Shown: piece by piece, positions 1-4,982 of the stretch
Numbering within the stretch: the stretch's first letter is position 1
How the letters are laid out: each line of letters opens with the position of its first letter
NCBI GenBank assembly: GCA_007129985.1
Contig: SKUL01000247.1
Coordinates: 1 to 6,559 of the forward strand
Length of the DNA stretch: 6,559 nucleotides
Reading direction: 5' to 3'
Source of the DNA: Flavobacteriales bacterium
GTDB taxonomy: Bacteria > Bacteroidota > Bacteroidia > Flavobacteriales_D > SKUL01
Translations under genes and position numbers: made by a program
Notes under the pieces: generated by a model
The model's database searches: none
Told to the model about the DNA's origin: nothing
What the model saw: only the letters and a program-made list of their open reading frames with translations

Positions 1-965
1 AGTTCGGTGATGACGTTTACTTCAATCGGGTCAACCTGCCTTTGCACGGCGAGGTAGTATGAAAGCCAGTCGCCCACATGCACCAGGTAGTAAAGTCGCT
101 CCATGCGGGATGTTCCGTGCGCATTCACCTCGACTACACAATCGGTTTGTTTGCGCATCAGTTTCATGTTGAGGTCCATGCGCAGAGAAGTACGCGGGTG
201 GTCGTCCTTGCTGCGAAGCATCACTACACCCATTCGATTGTCTCCACCGGCCCAACCCACCAGTTCGTTATGGTTCATCTCGGGAAGCACATGATGCCAG
301 CACAATATCTTGGCGTTTTCGTTGATTTGCTGCCGCCAGCGAACCGCCACGCCTTCAAGTCCGGTAGCTGCGTAAATAACAGGAATGCGGTTGGCGAGTT
401 TATCGGTCAAATCGCGGGCCGTATTGCGAATAGATTCCTGCGATTGTTCCAGTTCGTCGGCCACGCGATGCAGGTCTGTAGCATCCCAATCGCTGTAAAG
501 CCCGGCTGCGTTCAACAGGCCTAAAAGCGTAATGAGACCGTGGCCAAAAGCTGCGCGCGGCGGATAACCTTCTGGTAATTTGGCGCTTACCCACCCCTCT
601 GCTTCGGCCTTGGCGAGCAGTTGCCCGCCCGATGCAACAACCGCAATGGATGATCCGGCCTCCCGGGCCTTATCGGTGGCAGCAAGGGTCTCCTCGGTGT
701 TGCCCGAGTAAGAACAGGCTACCACAAGGGTATGGGCATTCACCCAGGCAGGGATGCCGTAGTCTTTGTTCACACAAACCGGAACACTACAGCTTCGCGC
801 CAATACCTCTGCGGCGATGGTTCCTCCAATACCCGAGCCGCCCAGACCGGTAATCAGCACGTTTTGCACATCGCTTGGCATGGTGCCGATAAACCTGAGG
901 CGATCCAGCGCCTCGTGCATATTCTGCGGGAATCCCGCAATAAGCTTTTCCATGTATTCGAACAT
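1..965 (-). CDS. Bifunctional phosphoglucose/phosphomannose isomerase (SIS-domain), 3' end cut by window edge
   Basis: Cytosolic sugar isomerase expected to interconvert glucose-6-phosphate or mannose-6-phosphate with fructose-6-phosphate. Reading from ATG at 965, 321 codons are open to the window edge. Seen: a first SIS half with the glycine-rich turn GLGGSGIGG (about residues 40-48) and the phosphosugar-binding SYSGNTEET (85-93). A second half carries NEN with Glu216 and HNE with His232; this 16-residue spacing equals that of the catalytic Glu203 and His219 of the Pyrobaculum enzyme (family knowledge). The last visible residues, DPIEVNVITEL, look like the usual C-terminus, so only a few codons should be missing. 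No frameshift or stop is seen. A second start, ATG at 953 (MEKLIAGFPQN), fits family N-termini equally well, so the first four residues are uncertain. The gene diverges from lysS. It belongs to the archaeal-type PGI/PMI family, not to classical Pgi. Confidence 0.93.
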   Translation of the reverse strand, partial: MFEYMEKLIAGFPQNMHEALDRLRFIGTMPSDVQNVLITGLGGSGIGGTIAAEVLARSCSVPVCVNKDYGIPAWVNAHTLVVACSYSGNTEETLAATDKAREAGSSIAVVASGGQLLAKAEAEGWVSAKLPEGYPPRAAFGHGLITLLGLLNAAGLYSDWDATDLHRVADELEQSQESIRNTARDLTDKLANRIPVIYAATGLEGVAVRWRQQINENAKILCWHHVLPEMNHNELVGWAGGDNRMGVVMLRSKDDHPRTSLRMDLNMKLMRKQTDCVVEVNAHGTSRMERLYYLVHVGDWLSYYLAVQRQVDPIEVNVITE

Positions 966-995
966 CTTGCAGCAGATTTTGGGCGGTGAAATTAC

Positions 996-1003
996 GAAAA
1001 TTA
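996..1003 (-). promoter_or_regulatory. Weak candidate -7 element for the isomerase gene
   Basis: On the minus strand this reads TAATTTTC, matching the Bacteroidota -7 consensus TAnnTTTG at five of six fixed positions. It would place transcription start about 25 nt before ATG 965. No TTG-type -33 element lies at the usual distance, so this is only a candidate. Confidence 0.22.
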
Positions 1004-1041
1004 GCCCCGCAGCGCCTGAAGCTCTTATTGAAGGCATCTCC

Positions 1042-1049
1042 TATCTTTG
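1042..1049 (+). promoter_or_regulatory. lysS promoter, -7 element TATCTTTG
   Basis: TATCTTTG is an exact match to the Bacteroidota sigma-A -7 element TAnnTTTG, followed by CCGCAC. A start site about 6-8 nt downstream, near 1055-1057, is inferred. No good TTG-type -33 element is seen at 17-23 bp upstream, which is common in this phylum. The element matters for annotation because an in-frame TTG at 1047 sits inside it and so would not be in the message. Confidence 0.6.
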
Positions 1050-1076
1050 CCGCACAATTTCAAAACCCATAAGTCT

Positions 1077-2789
1077 GTGCAGTTATCCGAACAGGAAATC
1101 ATCCGCCGCGAGGCGCTGAAAAAACTTCAGGAACTGGGCATCAATGCCTTTCCTGCCGAGGAAGTAGAAGTAAGTGATTACAGCGTTTCGCTGAAGGAGC
1201 AGTACGAAGAGGGTAAACAGGTAAAGCTGGCCGGACGTATGATGAGCCGCCGCATTATGGGCAAGGCTTCGTTTGCTCAGCTTCGCGACAGCCAAGGCGA
1301 AATTCAGATTTACATCACGCGCGATGATCTGTGTCCGGGTGAGGATAAAACCTTCTACAACGAGGTGTTCAAGAAGCTGCTGGACTACGGTGATTTTGTG
1401 TCCGTGGAGGGCTACCTCTTTAAAACGCAGGTGGGCGAGGTAACGTTACATGTTACCAAACTCCAGTTGTTGAGCAAGGCTATCAAACCGCTTCCGGTGG
1501 TAAAGAGCGACAGCGAAGGCAAGGTGTACGATGCCCTGAGCGACCCCGAAACTCGCTACCGTCAGCGCTACGTCGATTTGATTGTGAATCCGCACGTGCG
1601 ACGCATTTTTGAAACACGCTCCAGGGTGTTTGCCGCCATGCGCGACTTTTTTAACCGCAGCGGATATGTGGAGGTTGAAACCCCGGTTTTGCAGCCCATT
1701 CCGGGAGGTGCCAACGCCAGGCCGTTTATCACACACCACAACGCGCTGGATGTGCCTCTGTATCTGCGTATTGCCAATGAGCTTTATCTCAAGCGACTGA
1801 TTGTTGGGGGTTATGAAGGTGTGTACGAGTTTTCGCGCAACTTCCGCAACGAGGGAATGGACCGCACCCACAACCCCGAGTTTACCATCATGGAAATTTA
1901 CGTGGCCTACAAGGACTATCAGTGGATGATGGACTACACCGAGCGGATGATTGGCGAGGTGGCGCAAAAGGTACACGGCAAGATGAAAGTGCAGATGGGC
2001 GCGCACGAGATTGATTTTACCCCGCCTTTCCGCAGGGTGACCATGCTTGGGGTGATTGAGGAGTACACCGGCGAAAATCTGAGCGGTCTCGACGAGGCAG
2101 GTGTGCGTGCGGCCTGTAAAAAACTCAATGTGCCTGTGGATGAAAGCATGGGCAAGGGCAAGATGATCGACGAAATTTTTGGTCAGTACTGCGAGCCCAA
2201 ACTTATACAGCCCACCTTTGTGATGGACTACCCCGTGGAGATGTCGCCACTTTGCAAAAAACACCGCGACAATCCCGAGCTTACCGAGCGTTTTGAGCTG
2301 ATTGTAAACGCCACGGAGATAGCCAACGCCTACTCAGAGCTAAACGACCCCATTGACCAGCGCGAGCGTTTTGAGGCCCAGCTCAAGCTCTCCGAAAAAG
2401 GCGATGACGAGGCCATGTTTATTGACCACGACTTTTTGCGCGCCCTTGAATACGGCATGCCTCCCACCTCGGGTATGGGCATCGGGATGGACCGTTTAGT
2501 GATGCTGATGACCGGACAAAGCTCTATTCAGGAGGTGTTGTTCTTTCCGCAAATGCGCCCCGAGAAGTTTACCAAAAGTGCTTCAGGTGCAGATGGGCTG
2601 CGCGCCATGGGCGTGGACGAAGCCTGGCTAGACTATGTGCAGGCTGCGGGGTTCACCGACGCCGAAAAACTACGCGCCGAAAAACCCACGGCCATCCACC
2701 AGAAGATGAACGGCTACCGCAAAAAGAACAAGCTGGATATCCCTGCGCTGCAGCTGGAGGATGTGATGCGATGGTTGGGTGAAGAGTGA
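1077..2789 (+). CDS. lysS: Lysyl-tRNA synthetase, class II
   Basis: Charges tRNA-Lys with lysine in the cytosol. Seen in order: an N-terminal helix beginning VQLSEQEIIRREAL; an OB-fold anticodon-binding domain (about residues 49-150); class II motif 1 followed by PIPGGANARPF (about 178-218); motif 2 with FSRNFRNEGMDRTHNPE (252-268); and motif 3 GMGIGMDRL (466-474). After MRPEK there is an extra C-terminal domain of about 73 residues (498-570) absent from the 505-residue E. coli enzyme. The chosen start is GTG at 1077. It gives the N-terminus usual for Bacteroidota LysRS and 570 residues, and it lies just behind the promoter. A ten-codon extension to TTG 1047 is open but would begin inside the -7 element. 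The message probably has one gene: the isomerase is divergent and no plus-strand gene follows for more than 1.8 kb. No defects are seen. Confidence 0.97.
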   Translation: MQLSEQEIIRREALKKLQELGINAFPAEEVEVSDYSVSLKEQYEEGKQVKLAGRMMSRRIMGKASFAQLRDSQGEIQIYITRDDLCPGEDKTFYNEVFKKLLDYGDFVSVEGYLFKTQVGEVTLHVTKLQLLSKAIKPLPVVKSDSEGKVYDALSDPETRYRQRYVDLIVNPHVRRIFETRSRVFAAMRDFFNRSGYVEVETPVLQPIPGGANARPFITHHNALDVPLYLRIANELYLKRLIVGGYEGVYEFSRNFRNEGMDRTHNPEFTIMEIYVAYKDYQWMMDYTERMIGEVAQKVHGKMKVQMGAHEIDFTPPFRRVTMLGVIEEYTGENLSGLDEAGVRAACKKLNVPVDESMGKGKMIDEIFGQYCEPKLIQPTFVMDYPVEMSPLCKKHRDNPELTERFELIVNATEIANAYSELNDPIDQRERFEAQLKLSEKGDDEAMFIDHDFLRALEYGMPPTSGMGIGMDRLVMLMTGQSSIQEVLFFPQMRPEKFTKSASGADGLRAMGVDEAWLDYVQAAGFTDAEKLRAEKPTAIHQKMNGYRKKNKLDIPALQLEDVMRWLGEE

Positions 2790-2836
2790 ATGAGCCAATA
2801 GGTCGATGGGCCGATGAGACAATTAGACGATTGTGT
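2789..2836 (+). repeat. Degenerate 8-bp tandem array, copy 1 (six units)
   Basis: Six consecutive octamers fit RATNRGNC, for example AATGAGCC, GATGGGCC and AATTAGAC; the last unit (GATTGTGT) is decayed. Columns 2 and 3 are AT in all six. The array starts on the last base of the lysS stop codon, and fainter octamers can be read in phase into the final lysS codons. A matching array lies at 3436-3483. Confidence 0.6.
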
Positions 2837-2873
2837 TCGCAACGCAGTCAGGTGCGTTGGGCGCTTACAGGTT

Positions 2874-2942
2874 GGTTGTAAATCAAAAGCGAACCCGGGC
2901 GCGTTTGCTAAACGCGCGCTAGTCTTGGACTAGCCCACAACC
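2874..2942. repeat. Cloverleaf-like palindromic element with two abutting hairpins
   Basis: An outer stem pairs GGTTGT (2874-2879) with ACAACC (2937-2942). Inside are two perfect hairpins that touch without a gap: GCGCGTTT/AAACGCGC (2899-2906 with 2910-2917, loop GCT) and GCTAGTC/GACTAGC (2918-2924 with 2928-2934, loop TTG). A CCCGGG palindrome (2894-2899) precedes them. The shape resembles REP-type or other miniature palindromic elements. It is not a tRNA, having no T-loop consensus and no anticodon arm of normal size. It could also help end lysS transcription, but no T-run follows. Confidence 0.55.
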
Positions 2943-2976
2943 TTGCGACCTTTGCGCCTTCCTTGCGCTCCTTGCG
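2943..2976 (+). repeat. TTGCG ladder (four copies, 9-11-9 spacing)
   Basis: TTGCG occurs at 2943, 2952, 2963 and 2972, each set in C/T-rich sequence (CCTTGCG, CTTTGCG). I recall similar CTTTGCG/CCTTGCG strings as common between genes in Bacteroidota, but cannot verify copy number here. The second unit (ACCTTTGCG) resembles the local promoter core yet lacks the TA. Confidence 0.4.
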
Positions 2977-2979
2977 GTT

Positions 2980-2999
2980 AAAACCCGTTCGGAGGTTTT
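2980..2999. repeat. Small hairpin AAAACC/GGTTTT
   Basis: AAAACC (2980-2985) pairs with GGTTTT (2994-2999) around an 8-nt loop. It is short, with only two G-C pairs, and is 190 bp past lysS, so a terminator role is doubtful. Confidence 0.25.
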
Positions 3000-3056
3000 G
3001 GAACGAATCCTTATTCAAGCTTGGCGCAAGTCTGGCTTAAGATTATTACACAGAAT

Positions 3057-3109
3057 AGATTTCTCCACTCCATGCCTCGTTCCTCAGCATTCCGGTCGAA
3101 ATGACAAAA
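3057..3109 (+). repeat. Diverged palindromic repeat, copy A
   Basis: Begins AGATTTCTCCACTCC and ends CGGTCGAAATGACAAA. Its two ends match the reverse complement of the element at 3192-3263 (AGACTTCTCCACTTC and CGGTCGAAGTGACAAA), while the middles differ in sequence and length. The two copies therefore form an inverted pair about 80 bp apart. Confidence 0.5.
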
Positions 3110-3191
3110 CGGGGGGATTGATAATAGGACTTGAAGTCAAAACTGATGGTAAAAGAAATCTTGTTCGAGGTTCGTAATCAACAACATAAAC

Positions 3192-3263
3192 TTTGTCACT
3201 TCGACCGAAAGCCACCCATTCACGATGCCGAGCGAGTGAATGGAGGCTGAAGTGGAGAAGTCT
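3192..3263 (-). repeat. Diverged palindromic repeat, copy B, with strong internal hairpin
   Basis: Opposite-oriented relative of the element at 3057-3109. Its centre folds into a perfect 8-bp stem, CCATTCAC (3216-3223) with GTGAATGG (3236-3243). This is extended past a small bulge by AGCC (3210-3213) with GGCT (3245-3248), then past a 7-nt bulge by CACTTC (3197-3202) with GAAGTG (3249-3254). It is longer than copy A by about 20 bp, all in the middle. Confidence 0.5.
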
Positions 3264-3320
3264 CATTTCTTACTAAGACTTCGCTTTGATTTCTTTCGTT
3301 CAGGCCTGAAGTCCGGGTCG

Positions 3321-3360
3321 CAATCCTCCAACCGTAGAATAAAAGCTGGTTGGAAGGTTG
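3321..3360. repeat. Imperfect 13-bp hairpin
   Basis: CAATCCTCCAACC (3321-3333) pairs with GGTTGGAAGGTTG (3348-3360) around a 14-nt loop, with one mismatch and one G-T wobble. It is not followed by a T-run on either strand. It could be a decayed mobile-repeat end or a bidirectional transcription barrier. Confidence 0.35.
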
Positions 3361-3435
3361 TTGAGCAATCTTTTTGGCTTTGCGTTCCAATTACTCTCAT
3401 GAACTGATGTAATGATTGTTGATCAACCGGATGGT

Positions 3436-3483
3436 AATTGGATGATTGGGTGTTGTAACAATCAGACGGTTAGACAATGAATC
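3436..3483 (+). repeat. Degenerate 8-bp tandem array, copy 2 (six units)
   Basis: Six octamers in the same orientation as the 2789-2836 array fit RATNRGNY, for example AATTGGAT, AATCAGAC and GGTTAGAC. The third unit (GTTGTAAC) is decayed. The array has the same length (48 bp) and unit count as the first and lies near the other end of the gene-free block. Confidence 0.5.
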
Positions 3484-3531
3484 ATCAGCCGGGCTTTCTT
3501 AGTCTCGAGAAACTTGCATAGAGTGTTGGCC

Positions 3532-4359
3532 TCAGGAATGCAATCCCAGCTTTTGCGCAATTTCAGGCGTGCAAACAAGGTAGTTGTAAAAATCGCTTTT
3601 CTCGATGCTCGCGGTTTGCCGGATACCCCCCTTTTCGTCAATATTGAAATACAAGTAGCCCAGATCACCAATCTCACCCTGAATGGAATGGGCCAGCTCC
3701 GCGGTTAAGACTTCAATAATCAGCGTGGGCCTGTATTACCTCAAACATTCCGAAAAACCGCGCAGCACTTGCAACTCGTGCAGTTCAACATCAACTTTAA
3801 CAAGGTCAACCGTGGTAAGGTTTTGTTGAGAAACAAAGCTATCCAGGGTGGTGGATTTCACGTTGATCTGCGACGTCTGGCCGGAGTAGTCGTCAATCAC
3901 CACTTCTCCGTCAAGGTCCGACACGGCCATTTCGAAAGCGCCGATATCAAACTTGTTGGTAGCAACATTCTGCTTCAGCATATTAAAAAAGACCGGGTGC
4001 GGCTCAAAAGCAAACACTTTTGCCTCTGGTTTGAGTGTTTGTGCCACCAGTGCGTAAATCCCTGTATTGGCTCCCACATCGAGAACAACTCGCGCATCCT
4101 CGCAGAGCTTTATCCATAACTTGAGCGACTCTTTTTCCCATTTACCGGCGAGCCCATTCCAAAAAATCTCATTCTCAATCTTCAACCCAAAATGGTTCAC
4201 CTTAAAGGATCGAGACCCATTTATCGGAACCGAAAAAACACCCTTAAAGTGCAGGTGCTTGTAGATGCTCTCAGGCGGCGTCCATAGGGCTCGGATGCCT
4301 GAATAAATCTGGCGCTTGAAGGGAATGGCTGCGTAAATGGTCTTTAGTAGCTTTTTCAT
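3532..4359 (-). pseudogene. FkbM-family SAM-dependent methyltransferase, interrupted by an in-frame TAA
   Basis: Predicted O-methyltransferase of the FkbM family; the substrate cannot be told, but relatives often act on sugars or surface polysaccharides. Seen: ATG at 4359 (MKKLLKTIYAAIPF), SAM-binding motif VVLDVGANTGIY (residues 91-102), the acidic FAFEPHP loop (117-122), the TTLDSF segment (170-175) and VKVDVELHELQVLRG (187-201). The last is usually DVEGHE in the family, so Leu replaces Gly. Codon 208 (3738-3736) is TAA. The next 67 codons stay in frame and continue the family pattern: YRPTLIIEVL, then GDLGYLYFNID, then FYNYLVCTPE, ending at TGA 3534-3532. With the stop read as an amino acid the protein would be 275 residues, normal for the family. 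The 207-residue product would lack the last strands of the Rossmann fold and is probably inactive. A single substitution (for example CAA to TAA), a strain variant or a sequencing error would all explain it. Confidence 0.88.
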
Positions 4360-4402
4360 CGGGAATGCTGTTCTCTCATTGCAGAGCTTCCTGCCAACGC
4401 GA

Positions 4403-4410
4403 CAAATATG
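4403..4410 (-). promoter_or_regulatory. Candidate -7 element for the methyltransferase gene
   Basis: Reads CATATTTG on the minus strand, matching TAnnTTTG at five of six fixed positions (C for the first T). A start near 4396 would leave a leader of about 37 nt before ATG 4359. No clear -33 element is seen. Confidence 0.3.
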
Positions 4411-4568
4411 AAGAAAATCTGAAGAGCACCGGACGGTTTTCTCAAGCTGTGAAATGAGCCTTGCTATTGTCAGCACTAGTATTTCTTCACACCTTGGATA
4501 AGCCCACTTAAATGAGTTTAACCGGAATTTCGGACAAGCACAGGTCAAAAAAATCCTCCAAAAAGTCT

Positions 4569-4576
4569 TACCTTTG
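4569..4576 (+). promoter_or_regulatory. suf operon promoter, -7 element TACCTTTG
   Basis: TACCTTTG is an exact match to TAnnTTTG and is followed by CG, closely resembling the lysS element. The inferred start near 4582-4584 gives a leader of about 57 nt before ATG 4640. The upstream sequence is A-rich (4547-4564) with no TTG-type -33 box. Confidence 0.6.
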
Positions 4577-4593
4577 CGAACAAAACAGGCCTT

Positions 4594-4612
4594 ATTTAGA
4601 TTTAGTCTAAAT
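4594..4612. promoter_or_regulatory. Operator-like inverted repeat in the suf leader (DtxR/IdeR-like)
   Basis: ATTTAGA (4594-4600) and TCTAAAT (4606-4612) form a perfect inverted repeat. A nested, tighter palindrome, ATTTAG-T-CTAAAT, spans 4600-4612. Centred on T4606 the site has the TTAG-N-CTAA core of the IdeR/DtxR box TTAGGTTAGSCTAACCTAA and agrees at 12 of the 18 flanking positions, 7 of 9 in the right half. It lies about 10-30 nt after the inferred transcription start, a position suited to repression of sufABC by a metal-loaded regulator. Rrf2-type or other regulators cannot be excluded. Confidence 0.5.
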
Positions 4613-4639
4613 TAAGAAGTGAACAAAAACGGTATATCC

Positions 4640-4966
4640 ATGATCAAAGTGAATGACAGCGCACGCGATCAGGTGCTCAAAATCAAAGGCGAAGGAGCCC
4701 ATCCCCAAGAGGCGTTCATCCGTGTGGGGGTGCAGGGAGGCGGTTGCTCAGGACTGATGTACAACCTCAGCTTCGATACCACGCTGAAAGAAGACGACAA
4801 GGTTTTTGAAGACAACGGCGTAAAAGTGGTGGTTGACAAAAAAAGTTTTCTCTACCTGGTAGGAACTGAGCTGGAGTACTCCGGCGGCCTCAACGGAAAA
4901 GGCTTCGTGTTTAGAAATCCCAACGCCAACCGAACTTGTGGCTGCGGAGAGAGTTTTTCAATCTGA
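4640..4966 (+). CDS. sufA: A-type iron-sulfur carrier protein (HesB/IscA/SufA family)
   Basis: Small cytosolic carrier thought to receive Fe-S clusters from the SufBCD scaffold and deliver them to apoproteins. At 108 residues from ATG 4640 it has the usual length. All three conserved cysteines are present: Cys36 in GGGCSGL, and Cys100 and Cys102 in RTCGCGESFSI at the C-terminus. The beta-rich core between them includes VDKKSFLYLVGTELEYSGG, typical of the family. ATG 4640 is preferred over the in-frame GTG at 4619 because MIKVNDSA matches family N-termini. No Shine-Dalgarno sequence precedes it. It is the first gene of the operon; its stop is 16 nt before sufB. Whether to call it sufA or iscA is convention; the suf context favours sufA. 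Confidence 0.93.
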   Translation: MIKVNDSARDQVLKIKGEGAHPQEAFIRVGVQGGGCSGLMYNLSFDTTLKEDDKVFEDNGVKVVVDKKSFLYLVGTELEYSGGLNGKGFVFRNPNANRTCGCGESFSI

Positions 4967-4982
4967 CAAAAGCAAACAAAAC

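Larger units (their letters stand above)
2790..3531. other. 742-bp gene-free, repeat-rich block between lysS and the methyltransferase gene
   Basis: I see no credible protein or known RNA gene here. Open frames are short and follow the repeats. The block contains, in order, an octamer array, a small hairpin (CAACGC at 2840-2845 with GCGTTG at 2854-2859), a cloverleaf-like palindromic element, a TTGCG ladder, an AAAACC/GGTTTT hairpin, an inverted pair of palindromic repeats (3057-3109 and 3192-3263), an imperfect 13-bp hairpin, and a second octamer array. Convergent genes end on both sides, so this is where such elements accumulate with least cost. No terminator with a T-tract is obvious behind lysS. 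Confidence 0.6.

Noticed and set aside
78..524. 148-codon open frame on the plus strand
   Set aside because: Lies wholly antisense to the isomerase, whose minus-strand frame is recognisable throughout with active-site motifs.
1446..2264. 272-codon open frame on the minus strand within lysS
   Set aside because: Antisense shadow of a highly conserved gene. The translation is rich in His and Val from reversed codons and shows no family features.
2874..2942. tRNA gene
   Set aside because: The cloverleaf-like fold has 3-nt loops and lacks the TTCRA T-loop, an acceptor stem of 7 bp and an anticodon loop.
3084..3266. 60-codon minus-strand frame in the gene-free block
   Set aside because: Spans both inverted palindromic repeats, so the frame is a by-product of repeat sequence; no protein features.
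2790..3531. CRISPR array
   Set aside because: The repeats here are 8 bp and degenerate or palindromic pairs; there are no 24-40 bp direct repeats with unique spacers.
3736..3738. Recoding of the internal stop as selenocysteine or pyrrolysine, or an alternative genetic code
   Set aside because: The codon is UAA, not UGA or UAG, and sufB ends at a normal UAA with nothing SufB-like after it.
4360..4548. 63-codon upstream extension of the methyltransferase frame to ATG 4548
   Set aside because: The extension is Cys/Arg-rich with no family similarity, and MKKLLKTIYAAIP at 4359 is a natural N-terminus. The frame is open there probably by chance.
4619..4639. sufA start at GTG 4619
   Set aside because: Adds seven residues not found in the family; ATG 4640 gives MIKVNDSA, the standard start.
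4938..4982. sufB start at GTG 4938
   Set aside because: It would overlap the conserved CGCG end of sufA by 29 nt and add residues not typical of SufB. ATG 4983 gives the normal N-terminus.
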